Shown: one piece after another, positions 22,896 through 34,532 of the stretch
Layout of the letters: each line of letters starts with the position of its first letter
How positions within the stretch are numbered: position 1 is the first letter of the stretch
NCBI GenBank assembly: GCA_024364735.1
Contig: JAGFNQ010000188.1
Span: forward strand, 190,870 to 254,869
DNA length: 64,000 nucleotides
Direction of reading: 5' to 3'
Source of the DNA: Boesenbergia rotunda
Lineage: Eukaryota > Streptophyta > Magnoliopsida > Zingiberales > Zingiberaceae
Notes under the pieces: generated by a model
Database searches by the model: none
The model's input: only the letters and a program-made list of their open reading frames with translations
What the model was told of the DNA's origin: nothing
Made by a program: the position numbers and the translations under genes

Positions 22896-24284
22896 TGTTG
22901 GTGCAGGAAGCACCATATCGATCCTTATTTTGATATTGGCAAAGGATTCAAAGTTAAGTATTATTTGTGATCTAATAAAGTTACTCAAGTGTGCAAGAAA
23001 GTCCTAATTAATCTAGGCAAGAAGTCCTGGCCGTGAGCTGGGCAACTAAGTCATGGCATAAGGTTGGGCAATAAGTCCTGGTCATGGACTGGGCACTAAG
23101 TCCTGGTCGTGAACTGGGCACTAAGTCCTGGCCGAGGGCTGGGCACCGAAGACCTGGTTCGAGAAATTGTGCACTAAGACCTAGCGGAGGGCTGGGCACC
23201 GAAGACCTAGTTCGAGGAATTGGGCACTAAGACCTGGCCGAGGGTTGGGCACGAAGACCTGGTCAGAGGGATTGGGCAAAAGTTCAACCGGAGGAGTCGG
23301 TTGGCAAAAGGTAAACTCTCCTGAGAGGAGTAGGTGAGGACGCGTTCCCCGTCGAGGGAACAATAGGAGTTGGTGCGACCTAGGGTTCCATTTGGGAGAC
23401 CCGAAGTCAGAATCAAGACAGCTACAGCTGTAAAGATAGACTAATATTCTTGCCTTGTTTGTATTGGAACTAACCTTGGATGCAGGGACCGAAGGAGTGT
23501 GTTTCTGCAGATCAGAACGCCCCAAAGGAGAGGGGCAGGCAGTTGGGCTAGGCACCCGAGATGTCCCGGGCGCCCAAGGTCAAAGCCAAACAAGCAGAAA
23601 GCAAGAATCGCTTCGAAACAACACTGGGCTAGGCGCCCGGGAGGTCCCGGGCGCCCAAGTTCAAAGCTAAAAAGGAGTCGAAGCAAAATCAGCCACGAAG
23701 CCAGCGGACCCAGTCAACCTGGGTGCCCGGGAGGTCCCGGGCGCCCCAGTCAGCTCTAGAGGCCGATTCGGAGGGGATAAGCGCTGACCGAGCTGCGGAT
23801 GAAGTTTCTCCGATCTGAAGGCACATGTCAGGCGCCCCCAACGTCCCAAGCGCCCCCAGGAGCACTATAAAAGGGGCTTGACCCCAAGGCTTCAAAAACA
23901 TAACTTTCCAACGCCTCTAAGCTTTTTGTTCAAGCGCTCTGCTCCGGCAAACTCCAATCTCGAGACTCTAGCGCTGACGACAACCCTCTGCTCTAAAGTA
24001 CGATCCACACCGGGCGTCGGTAACAAAAAGTGTATTTATTTACTTACTGCACTATTCTTCTATTAAATCTGTAAACCTTTGCGAAAATATAGAATTACCC
24101 GCAGTAAACGGTCAAGGACAGTGGGCCTTGGAGTAGGAGCCGACGGCGACTCCGAATCAAGTAAAAATACTTGTGTTCCTTGTGTGTTTGTTTTTAATTC
24201 CGCTGCGTATTTCCTCTTAATCTTATCCAAAAAGTTTTTCACGATATTCACCCCCCCCCCACTATCGTGTTTCTCGATCCAACA
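22896..24284 (+). mobile_element. S2 3' LTR
   Basis: The 1389-bp LTR runs from TGTTGGTGCA to GATCCAACA. It retains the TATA box TATAAAA at 23866-23872, unlike the 5' LTR. Hairpins and GGCGCCC palindromes lie as in S1. Confidence 0.92.
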
Positions 24285-25392
24285 ATAACATTAAAATTTT
24301 TTTAAAAGTACTTATAGTTTTCAAAGCATATGCACAACATCTTTCAAAAGTACTACTATTTTTCAAAATATAATGTTTTCAAAAGTACTAATACTTTTCA
24401 AGGCACGAATGTTTACAAAGCACGAATATTTTTTAAAAAGTGCAATACTAACGTGTTTCAAAGAACAATCTTTTCAATCTTGTTCAAAGTGAAAATATGT
24501 TTCAAATTTTCTTAAAGTATCCATCTAAATGTACTATTTGGTAAATGAAAATCTTATTATGAGTGCAATCTTTTGAAAAATCTTTTCTAAATATAAGTTT
24601 TTCTAAGGCAATAGTGTTCTAAGCGCGTGAATTTTCTCAAGACTTGCCTACAAATACAAAATATTTTTTCAAATTGCACAATACTTTTCAAAGTGGAGTT
24701 TTGTTGGTGCAATTTAAGCTTTTTGCTATGCTTTCAAGAATTATACTAAGTAATTTTATGTTTTCAAAACTCATAGGCTCTGATACACAAACTTTTTCCT
24801 TAAAACTTCTTTCAAAATATGGTTTTCAAAAGTTCTTTATTGATATATGGCCAAGGGGGAGCTTTATGCAATGTTTTAATTTTGCAAGGTTTTGAAATAT
24901 TCTAAAAATAAGGGGAAGAGTTTCATATTAAGGGGGAGCTTCATGAAAATCTCTTTACTTAAATTTTCATACTTCTTGTTTTTCAAAACATAATTTTCTA
25001 AACTTTCAATCAAAAGTATTTTTTTCAAAAAGTTTTGTAACATGTTTTGTTTGAAAACTATTTTTGAAAAAGTGGTGAACTCCTTTACTTAAATTTATTT
25101 TGGTAAAACTCAAAACTCTCTATTAGAAATCTTGTTCGCCCATGTATGTTTTTGATATATGTCAAAGGGGGAGGAAAGGTCAAAGTTAAGTGTTTTATAA
25201 CACAAATATTCAGGGTTCTAGGGGGAGTATGAGAAATAAAGAATTTTTCCTTTATTTCAAATCTACATTTATTCTGTTCATAAACTGCTATACTTCATTG
25301 ACTTTTATCTTAATTTTTACCTTATTTTCTTAACTGTTATAAGTTTTTACTTAACTTTGAATTGTTTTGTCATAAATCAAAAAGGGGGAGAT
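24285..25392 (+). other. S1 internal region resumed
   Basis: After the target copy ATAAC, S1 sequence continues with TTTTCAAAA arrays, several AGGGGGAG sites (for example near 24855, 24940 and 25220) and the final polypurine tract AAAAAGGGGGAGAT directly before the 3' LTR at 25393. It closely parallels 21600-22895 of S2. No coding sequence. Confidence 0.75.
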
Positions 25393-25506
25393 TGTTGGTG
25401 CAGGAAGCACCATATCGAACCTTGTTTTGATATTGACAATGGATTCAAAGTTAAGTACTATTTGTGATCTAACGATGTTACTCAAGTGTGCAGGAAAAGT
25501 CTTAGG
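25393..25506 (+). mobile_element. S1 3' LTR, piece 1
   Basis: The first 114 bases of the S1 3' LTR, equal to the start of the 5' LTR at 10215, up to GTCTTAGG, where S3 is inserted. Confidence 0.92.
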
Positions 25507-27492
25507 TGTTGATGCAGTCTGGCCCGATTATTGTTTTGATGTTGACAACGATTTAAGTTTGGGTGAATGAATTTGGATGAAGTCAAGGTAGATCTGGGAG
25601 ATCGCACGCTGGCATGGGAAAAGACCTAGTGGGACTAGGTGATGTGAAAAGACCTAGTGGGACTAGGTGGAAAAGACCTAGTGGGACTAAGCACACCTAG
25701 TGGGACTAGGCACACCAAGTGGGACTAGGTGGAAAACACCTAGTGGGACTAGGTGAAATCCTGGTGAGTGAAGCCAGGTCCTAGCTTGGGAAGCTAGGTT
25801 GAGTGAAATCCTGGTGAGTGAAGCCAGGTCCTAGCTTGGGAAGCTAGGTTGAAGTCCCGGTGAGTGAAACTGGGCACGGAGTCTTGGTCCGGGGGACTGA
25901 GCACGAGTCAGAGAAGGCTGGGAGCCTGTTCTCTTGACTTAGAGTGGATTTGGCCTTGCCTGGATCGGTCTGGTGACGAATCAGGGAAGTGGGCATGGAG
26001 TTCCTTCGTGGATCGGTCTGGTGACCGATCCAGTGATGTCTGATCGGTCTGGTGACCGATCAGGGAGCATACAGAGACTTTGGAAACCTTTCTGTTCGGC
26101 TCCTGATTGATCTGGTGACCGATCAGGGAGACTATTCAGATCGTTCTAGTCAGCAATCAATTGTCGAGAGCTTCTCACTATAACCGATTAGGCTAGAGCC
26201 TGATCGGTCAGGAGGTGCTCTGATCGGTCCCTAGACCGATCAGGCCACATCCTGATCGGTCTGGTGACCGATCAGTAGGCTTGGGCTGTGAAGCTGGAAA
26301 AACACTCTGCGAAGGGGTGGATCGGTCTGGTGACCGATCCACGACATGGGATCGGTCAGGGTGACCGATCACAAGAAGGTCGTGATTCTGGATTTCTCAC
26401 CATGGACCGATCAGGCGAGAGCCTGATCGGTCTGGGCCTATCCTGATCGGTCCGGTGACCGATCAGGGTCATCTCTGATCGGTCTGGTGACCGATCAGTA
26501 GCTGATCATTTTAATTCAAATCGCTGTTAGACGCTCTGATCGCGTTTGTTTTCTCTACCGATTCTTTGATGCATTGCTGATTTCATTTGATATGCATTTG
26601 CTAAACCTCTGTTAAGTGTGCAGATGACAGGGATGGATTCAAACACTCAAGGAGGGTCAATGGGAGTCTTTCCCTTGAGCAAGTTTGTCTGTTTCTTCTT
26701 CTCAGGTTACAACGGATAGCGCGGGCTGGCAACGGCAGGAAGCTGATGAGTTGACCTGGGCTTGGCTGGAGAGTTTAGTGAGTCCAGAAGAGGTCAGGAG
26801 TAGCTGAGGCTGTTGCAGACAAGCTAGTGAGCAGCTGGGAGCTGCAGAGGCGCCTGTGACCTGGGTTTTGGGCAGAGACTTAAGAGCTGGTGGCGAAGTC
26901 TCGTGGAGGATTGATCCATCTCTTTGAGCGATAACTCTGATCCTTGAAGCAACACTTAAGCATCATTCTTGGAGATACTGCAAACTTGAGTGCTTGGAAG
27001 AAGGCAGAGAGTTTGGCGAGTCCATCAGCAAGCAGACACGAAGGGCAGGGAGTTCTTGCATGAGAGTTGTGCTGGGTGGAGCTCGGCGAAGAGTTCTTGT
27101 GTTCTTTCTGTCCTAAGTGCTGTGTAAGCTTCCTAGTGTTTCTTTGTGTTTAACTTCATCATTCTGTTGAAACGCTGTGGAGACGTTTCTCCACCGAGAA
27201 GGAGGTATCTGATATCCGGATTTTCTGAGGCTTGATCTGTCGACGATCAAGGGATCGCCCACCTTACGGGCATGCTAAGGAGTAGGGGCAAGTTATCCCC
27301 GAACCTTGTAAATACACTTTGTTAGCGTTTTGTGCTTGTGCTTAGTTTAGGGTTTAGCTTTTGCATCTCTCTGGTTTGTATTGCTTCCGCTGTGCTACTA
27401 ACCCTAACTGCAGAGAACCCTTTAAAAGTTCAAGAAGTTTGTGTCTAGCTACATTCACCCCCCCCCCCTCTCTAGCCATCCAAGCACCAACA
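25507..27492 (+). mobile_element. S3 5' LTR
   Basis: The 1986-bp LTR runs from TGTTGATGCA to GCACCAACA. Layout: CCTAGTGGGACTAGG tandem hairpins (25626-25760), CTAGCTTGGGAAGCTAG hairpins (25775-25850), a field of GATCGGTC...GACCGATC palindromes (25960-26510), then U5-like sequence and the C-run plus CTCTCTAG motif (27457-27475). Confidence 0.9.
25960..26510. repeat. GATCGGTC/GACCGATC palindrome field, S3 5' LTR
   Basis: Exact GATCGGTCTGGTGACCGATC copies are at 26011-26030, 26042-26061, 26253-26272 and 26320-26339. A version with the same 8-bp arms and a CCTA loop is at 26222-26241, and several diverged ones are present. The same palindrome also occurs in the S3 internal region (about 29840-29900 and 30470-30495). 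Confidence 0.88.
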
Positions 27493-27550
27493 AGTGGTAT
27501 CAGAGCTTGGGGCTCTGTTCAAGCGGATTAACACCCGAGAGTCAACAAGA
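27493..27550 (+). other. S3 primer-binding site and short leader
   Basis: TGGTATCAGAGC at 27495-27506 matches initiator tRNA-Met. The gag ATG follows only about 45 bases later, a far shorter leader than in S1 or S2. Confidence 0.8.
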
Positions 27551-28825
27551 ATGGCTTTGAGAGAAGGATTTAGCACCACTCGACCTCCCTTCTTCGATGG
27601 ATCGAATTTTCAATATTGGAGGTCTCATATGGAGTACTACCTCAAAACTGACATTGGAATGTGGTTCTCCGTGAAGGAAGGCTTCATTCCTCCAAGAGAC
27701 GGGGAGGGAAAAGAGTTGGAGTCTTCACGGTGGTCGGCTGAGTAAACCCGTAAAGGAGAAGCCGATGCAAAGGCGGTGGTGACCTTACAATGTGGAATGA
27801 ACAAGGACCAACTAATCAAAGTTGGTCCCTTTACAAGCGCAAAGGATTTATGGAATAAACTCATCGAACTCCATGAGGGCACCCGAGACTCAAGGATAGC
27901 GAAGAGGGACTTGTTCCTTAACCAACTACTAAATCTCTCCATGAAGGAGAGTGAAACGGTAAGTGAGCTTCATAGTAGATTCAAAGAAGTTCTCAACGGT
28001 CTCCACTCCATTGACGAAAAGGTCGAGAACCGCGACCTTGTGAGGTATGTTTTAAAAGCTTTTCCAAGGAACGCCTTGTAGTCATCCATGGTGGATGCTT
28101 ATAAGGTTTCCAAGGACTTATCATTTGTTATGTTAGAGGAGTTATTTTGTGAAATGGAACTACATGAGATCTCTAACCAAAGCCCCAAGGAGAAGGGGTT
28201 TGCTTTAGTGGCAGGTGACAAGAAGAAGAAGGAGAAGGAGACCTACTGTCACCTTGCTTTCATGGCCTTAGGAGAGTCAAACAAGGAGAGTGAAAATGAA
28301 GCAAGTAGCTCCTCAACCGCGCCTTCATCATCTTCGGATGATGAAGAGGCAATCTCTCCCGAGTTAGATAAATGCTATAGAACAATAGCTTGCTTGACAA
28401 ACATGCTTAAGAAATCTAAGGCCAAAGTTAAATCTTTAAAGTTAGAAGTAGAAAAATTAAAATCCTCTAAGGATGAGGATATTGATGATTTGCATGCAGA
28501 AATGTTAGGAGATGAGAACAAAACCTTGAAGGGCGAAGTTGAAAATCTCAAGAGTATTCTTGAGAAATTTTCAACTAGTTCTAAAATATTAGACATGATA
28601 CTAAATTCACAAAGAGCGATTTATAATAAGGCTGGTATAGGTTACTGACCTAAGGAATCAACCTTTGTATCATTAATGTCAAGAACTCATTTTAGGTCAC
28701 ATGAGTCTAGAGTTCAAAAAGTTAGGAAGAAAATGACTAAGGCATGGGTGCCAAAGTCTTTCATTGAAGATGCATTAGATCCCAAAATTTGGGTACCTAA
28801 AACCTCTATCTTTAGGATTGTATAG
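27551..28825 (+). pseudogene. S3 gag (Sirevirus-type, three in-frame stops)
   Basis: One frame from ATG at 27551 to TAG at 28823-28825, interrupted by stops at 27743-27745, 28079-28081 and 28646-28648. It starts MALREGFSTTRPPFFDGSNF and includes WRSHMEYYLKTDIGMW, the full UBN2-like domain (LWNKLIELHEGTRDSRIAKR, then LSMKESETVSELHSRFKEV), an acidic serine-rich segment, a long coiled coil (about residues 275-345), the Sirevirus-like AIYNKAGIGY end and a KIWVPKTSIF tail. No CCHC knuckle is visible, unlike S1, S2 and S4. The frame itself is unshifted, so decay is by point nonsense changes only. Confidence 0.85.
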
Positions 28826-30901
28826 GCATTAATTGAGGGGGAGCATCTATCAACATGGGTGGTTGATATTTGGTGCTCCAAACGAATGGTCATTCCTAGT
28901 AAGGAAGGTGCTTACCGTTCCCTCAAATTCACATGAGTGGTTTAGTTCAACACATAACTTGCTCTTGCCATGGATTACTTAGTATAATGAGTTTTCTTGT
29001 TGCAATTTATATTTTCCTGCAAGTTATATGTCTTATCTCAAGCCTAAGGAGTCTATTTTCTTGTATGTGTTATACAACTTGAATGTATGCTAAGAAAAAT
29101 ATCATATATAATTTGTGATGATAAGACATCAATAGACAAGAACATGAGCTTAAGGTTTAGGCTTAGGTTTTGCTTAAGGTATTTTGTTTGGTGAACATGA
29201 TCAAGAATGCCATGATTTACTGTATGTGTTAGTAACATTAATGTATTGCATGTAAATTTCTTTTTAGGAATACATAGTTTGTGATGATCATCATAAAACC
29301 TCACAAGGCATCATTAAACAAATGACATGAGTTTCAAATTCACTATGATGTATGACTTTGGGCTTTCTTTGTACCAAACAAAATCAAGGTTCTAGGACTT
29401 AGTATATGTATATGTATACATCCCCAACATCTAGGTCATCATATTCAGTTTCACCATGTTTTTTTTCTGGATCATGTTTTAAAACTTGTATTTATGTGCT
29501 TTACCCTAAAGTTATATTATCAATGGAATGGGGAATTAGGATTATGGAGTTGATACAAATTTAATTTCAATTAGGTGGAGCAAATATGTTATACATCAAA
29601 ATCTGGAAATGTGATCATGTTTTGATACTAATTTGATACAAACATATTTTTGTTTCTTTTCATAGAAATTCTTAATGTGGAATAAAGTTTAGAGATACTA
29701 AATCATGTTGTTTATTTTGGGTAAGGGAAACTTGATTGAATTAGGGTTTAGGAATGGTTGAGAGTTGAAACAAACCTGATTTTAGAGTTTCTGAAATCGG
29801 TTTCTGAAATCTGAAACTGAGAAAATCTTCTGTATCAGACCTGATCGGTCCACCGACTGATCAGGACTCACCCTGATCGGTCTGGTGACCGATCAGACCA
29901 ATTCAGATCAGGAAAATCCCTGATTGATTCAAAAACTTCTCAGTTGGTATCATCAAATGGTATCAGATTACTATCATATTGATACAAACATGATACAATC
30001 CAAGTACAATTGAAACATACTTGATCACCCATTGGTATAAACCTGGTACTAAGGGAGCACAGATTTGTTCAAGTGGTAAAATATGGGTAGGAATTTTTAA
30101 GACTCTTGATTCTCAGAAATTTTTCTGAAACATCAAGTGTTAAAATGAGGTTTGGCTAATCATGCTTGGAACAAAACTTAATATTGATTTGAGACAAACC
30201 TATGTTGAAATGTTCAAACTCATAAGAAAGGGTTGGTTGAATCATGACCCTTATTCCTTGATGAGGAGTAACCTTTTGCCAAGAAACTAATATCATATTT
30301 CTGAAATTTTTTTGAAATATTGAGTGTTAAGAGAATCTACACCCCTGTTGTGGAATGCAAATTGTTAATGCAGTCTGATCAGGAACGTATCAAAGTTTTA
30401 GGAATTTTTCTGAAATCTGATCGCTCCCCAGACTAATAAGAAATATTTCTGTATCGAATAATCAATGAACCTGATCGGTCACGGAGACCAATCAGGATTA
30501 TGTATCGGATACAGCTGCATTCCCTACTTGTCATATGAAGCATATACATGTTTGACCATGATATAATTCTGTATATGGTTTCATGTGCAATTCACACTTA
30601 TTGTCGTATGATGCATATATATTGTTGTCATGATACATTTATGGTATATGCATCTCATATGCAATTCATAATTACCTTTGATCATTTTGGGGAGAGACCC
30701 TCGGTTAAGGTGGAGGTATATTTAAACTTAATAATCATACCCTTTTCGATGTTTGACAAAGGGGGAGAGAATGGTTGATTAAGTTTAGGGTTAATCATTG
30801 TAGGGGGAGGATCTTGATTCCCTTACGATAATTGAATGGACTTCAATTGATCTAATACCTAAACGTAAATCGGGGTTGTCAAACAACAAAAAGGGGGAGA
30901 T
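28826..30901 (+). other. S3 internal region without pol
   Basis: About 2.1 kb with no enzyme domain. It begins with GAGGGGGAGCATC just after gag and ends with a cluster of AAGGGGGAG and TAGGGGGAGG sites (30757-30900). It contains copies of the LTR palindrome (29840-29900, 30470-30495). Short ORFs are not credible genes. Confidence 0.75.
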
Positions 30902-33070
30902 TATTGATGCAGTCTGGCCCGATTGTTATTTTGATGTTGACAACGATTTAAGTTTGGTTGAATAAATTTGGATGAAGTCCAGGTGGATCTGGGAGATCAC
31001 ACGCTGGCATGGGAAAAGACCTAGTGGGACTAGGTGAAGTGAAAAGACCTAGTGGGACTAAGCACACCTAGTGGGACTAGGCATACCTAGTGGGACTAGG
31101 TGGAAAAGACCTAGTGGGACTAGGTGGAAAAGGCCTAGTGGGACTAGGCACACCTAGTGGGACTAGGTGGACTAGCTGGAAAAGACCTAGTGGGACTAGG
31201 CACACCTAGTGGGACTAGGTGGAAAAGACCTAGTGGGACTAGGCGCACCTAGTGGGACTAGACACACCTAGTGGAAAAGACCTAGTGGGACTAGGTGAAA
31301 TCCTGGTGAGTGAAGCCAGGTCCTAGCTTGGGAAGCTAGGTTGAGTGAAATCCTGGTGAGTGAAGCCAAGTTCTAGCTTGGGAGGCTAGGTTGAAGTCTC
31401 GGTGAGTGAAACTGGGCATGAAGTGTTGGTCCAGGGGACTGAGGATGAGTCAGAGAAGGCTGGGAGCCTGTTCTCTTGACGTAGAGTGGATTTGGCCTTG
31501 CCTGGATCGGTCTGGGGACCGATCAGGGAAGTTGGCATGGAGTTCCTTTGTGGATCGGTCTGGTGACCGATCTAGTGATGTCTGATTGGTCTGGTGACCG
31601 ATCAGGGAGCATACAGAGACTTTGGAAACCTTTCTTTTCGGCTCCTGATCGGTCTGGTGTCCTATCAGGGAGACTATTCAGATCGTTCTAGTGAACGATC
31701 AATTGTCGCGAGCTTCTCACTATAACCGATCAGGCTGGAGCCTGATCGGTCAGGAGGTACTCTGATCAGTCCCCAGACCGATCAGGTCACATCCTGATTG
31801 ATCTGGTGACCGATCAGTAGGCTTGAGCTGCAAGCTGGAAAAACACTCTGCGAATGGGTGGATCGGTCTGGTGACCGATCCACGACATGGGATCGGTCTG
31901 GTGACCGATCCATGACATGGGATCGGTCAGGGTGACCGATCACAAGAAGGTCGCGATTCCGAATTTCTCACCGTGGACCGATCAGGCTAGAACCTGATCG
32001 GTCTGGGCCTATCCTGATCGGTCCGGTGACTGATCAGGGCCATCTCTGATCAGTCTGGTGACCGATCAGTAGCTGATCATTTTAATTCAAATCGCTGTCA
32101 GACGCTCTGATCGCGTTTGTTTTCTCTGTCGATTCTCTGATGCATTGCTGATTTCATTTGATATACATTTGCTAAACCTCTGTTAAGTGTGCAGATGACA
32201 GGGATGGATTCAAACACTCAAGGAGGGTCAATGGGAGTCTTTCCCTTGAGCAGGTTTGTCTGTTTCTTCTTCTCAGGTTACAATGGATGGCGCGGGCTGG
32301 CAATGGCAGGAAGCTGACGAGTGACCTGGGCTTGGCTGGAGAGTTCAGTGAGTCCAGAAGAGGTCAGGAGTAGCTGAGGTTGTTGCAGACAAGCTGGTGA
32401 GCATCTGGGAGCTGTAGAGGCGCTTGTGACCTGGGTTTTGGGCAGAGACTTAAGAGCCGGTGGCGAAGAAGTCTCGTGGAGGATTGATCCATCTCTTTGA
32501 GCGATAACTCTGATCCTTGAAGCAACACTTGAGCATCATTCTTGGAGATACTGCAAACTTGAGTGCTTGGAAGAAGGCAGAGAGCTTGGCGAGTCCATCA
32601 GCAAGCAGACACGAAGGGCAGGGAGTTCTTGCGTGAGAGTTGTGCTGGGTGGAGCTCGGTGAAGAGTTCTTGTGTTCTTTCTGTCCTAAGTGCTCTGTAA
32701 GCTTCCTAGTGTTTCTTTGTGCTTAACTTCATCATTCTGTTGAAACGCTGTGAAGAGGTTTCTCCACCGAGAAGGAGGTATCTGATATCCGGATTTTCCA
32801 GGGCTTGATCTGCCGACGATCAAGGGATCGCCCACCTTACGGGCACACCAAGGAGTAGGGGCAAGTTATCCCCGAACCTTATAAATGTAAATCCTCTTTA
32901 TTAGCATTTTGTGCTTGTGCTTAGTTTAGGGTTTAGCTTTTGCATATCTCTGTTTTGTATTGCTTCCGTTGTGGTACTAACCCTAACTGCAGAGAACCCT
33001 TTAAAAGTTCAAGAAGTTTGTGTCTGGCTATATTCACCCCCCCCCCTCTCTAGCCATCCAAGCACCAACA
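30902..33070 (+). mobile_element. S3 3' LTR (terminal TG changed to TA)
   Basis: The 2169-bp LTR opens with TATTGATGCA where the 5' LTR has TGTTGATGCA and closes with GCACCAACA. It is longer than the 5' LTR mainly because the CCTAGTGGGACTAGG array is larger (31019-31302). The palindrome field is at 31503-32075. Confidence 0.9.
31019..31302. repeat. CCTAGTGGGACTAGG tandem hairpin array, S3 3' LTR
   Basis: About a dozen copies of the self-complementary unit CCTAGT-GGG-ACTAGG are separated by GCACA or TGGAAAAGA spacers. The 5' LTR has about half as many (25626-25760), so the array changes length between the two LTRs of one element. Confidence 0.88.
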
Positions 33071-33606
33071 TTAGGAATACTAGGCACGAAGTTCTAGTTT
33101 AAGAATTGGGCATTAAGTCCTGGCCGCGGGCTGGGCAACTAAGTCCTGACATAAGGTTGGGCAATAAGTCCTGGTCGTGGACTAGGCACTAAGACCTGGC
33201 TGAGGGATGGGCACCGAAGACCTGGTTCGAGGAATTGGGCACTAATACCTGGCCGAGGGTTGGGCACCGAAGACATGGTTCGAGGAATTGGGCATTAAGT
33301 CCTGGTCATGGACTGGGCACGAAGACCTGGTGAGTAAAGATGGGCAAAAGTCCAACCGGAGGAGTCGGTTGACAAAAAGGTAAATTCTCCTGAGAGGAGT
33401 AGGTGAGGGCGCGTTCCCCGTCGAGGGAACATTATGCGTCGGTTCAACCTAGGGTTCCTCTTGGGAGACCCAAAGTCAGAACCAAGACAGCTACGGTTGT
33501 AAATATTGACTAACATTCTTGCGTTGTATGTTTTGGAACTAACCTTGGTAGCAGGGATCGAAGGAAGGGAGCAACCAACTGGGCAAGGCACCCGGGAGGT
33601 CCCGGG
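33071..33606 (+). mobile_element. S1 3' LTR, piece 2
   Basis: This begins with the second TTAGG target copy and continues the S1 LTR (repeats, the CCAACCGG-type hairpin near 33355, GGGAAC stem) to GGTCCCGGG, where S4 is inserted. The minus-strand ORF across 33295-33918 spans two different LTRs and is not a gene. Confidence 0.9.
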
Positions 33607-34532
33607 TGTTGGAGCAATCGACCCTAAGATGGTCCGAAGTGACCATGGGTTTTGATGTTTGGGCAAAGGGTTTAAGTTAGGTTTACCCTTGTATTTGATA
33701 TGCGTATGTTGAGTGTGCAGGTTGTACAGGTTACGCATATGGACATGACTGTACGACCTCAGTACGGTGAAGGACATGGAGGGCAGTTGGAGGCTGGCGT
33801 GCGCATCTGAGGGACCATGGAGTGCAGGGACGATGAGCTGATGGGCGCGGACTTCGAGGCGTACGTGAAGGGTGGCATGGAGGCAAGCTGGAGGCTTGCG
33901 TGCGCATCCGCGGGACAAGGGTCGAAGATGAAGAGGGCGCGAAAGTAACAGTCGAGGCTGCGGAAGAGGAGTCAGTCGACTCGTGAGGGTCGAGTGCTGT
34001 GTGAATGTACTCGGGAAGGGATTCAGCTAGGGACCAGTCGACTGCCCTGGGACAGTCGACTGGTAGGTGGCTGGTAAGCTGGAAAATTCGAACGTTGGGA
34101 GTGTCAACGGTCGAATTTGGCTGGCACCAGTCGACTGCCCTGGGGGCAGTCGACTAGTAGCGAGAAATCAGCCCCGAGTCCTATTTAAAGAGGACCTCGT
34201 GGTGGTTGAGTTTCTTGACGAAACCTGCTTGGATAAAGCCGGTTAGTAGTCTATTGTGTTCACAAAGCGTCCGAGGTGTTGTGGTGAGGTTTCTTCACCC
34301 ACAAGGAGCGACACGTGATAGTCGGAGGTTATCCAGGGAGTGATCCACCGACAGATTCTTGGATTAGTCACCCGACCGGGGTGGATACCAAGTAAATCAG
34401 TTTGTTTGTAGTGTTTTCATTGTTGTTAGTTTTATTATCTTGTATTTTCGCTGTGCAAACTAACAACGTAGGGTGAAAGAATCGAAGAAACGCTATTCAC
34501 TCCCCCTCTAGCGTACCACGTACGATCCTACA
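33607..34532 (+). mobile_element. S4 5' LTR
   Basis: The 926-bp LTR runs from TGTTGGAGCA to GATCCTACA. It contains an inverted repeat with 12-bp arms ACCAGTCGACTG...CAGTCGACTGGT (34033-34064), a second of the same type (34126-34157), and between them AAATTCGAACGTTG pairing with CAACGGTCGAATTT (about 34084-34118). A TATA-like TATTTAAA (34182-34189) lies in the loop of GTCCT...AGGAC. It ends with the TCCCCCTCTAGCG motif. Confidence 0.9.

Larger units (their letters stand above)
16542..24284 (+). mobile_element. S2: complete gag-only Sirevirus-type element
   Basis: S2 is flanked by ATAAC at 16537-16541 and 24285-24289. The 5' LTR is 16542-17912 and the 3' LTR 22896-24284; total length is 7743 bp. 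Both LTRs are clearly the same family as S1, so S2 is a sister element that landed in S1. It has a PBS, a degenerate gag and about 3 kb of AT-rich non-coding DNA with polypurine-like sites, and no pol. Confidence 0.93.
25507..33070 (+). mobile_element. S3: complete gag-only Sirevirus-type element, second family
   Basis: S3 is flanked by TTAGG at 25502-25506 and 33071-33075; the undisturbed target is seen in the S1 5' LTR near 10325. The LTRs are 25507-27492 and 30902-33070. The internal region has a PBS, a long decayed gag and no pol. The LTR sequence differs from S1/S2 except for the C-run plus CTCTCTAG ending, so this is another family. Length is 7564 bp. Confidence 0.93.

Noticed and set aside
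28826..30901. Possible env-like or pol remnants in the S3 internal region
   Set aside because: No frame longer than about 80 codons and no RT, integrase, RNase H or membrane-protein pattern in any frame.
25620..31300. CRISPR-like appearance of regularly spaced short palindromes in the S3 LTRs
   Set aside because: Spacers are not unique or of constant length, the arrays lie in LTRs of a plant retroelement, and there is no cas gene; they are tandem hairpin repeats.
33295..33918. A 207-codon minus-strand ORF
   Set aside because: It crosses the junction between the S1 LTR and the S4 LTR and reads U3 repeats; there is no domain and no conservation of frame in the sister LTRs.
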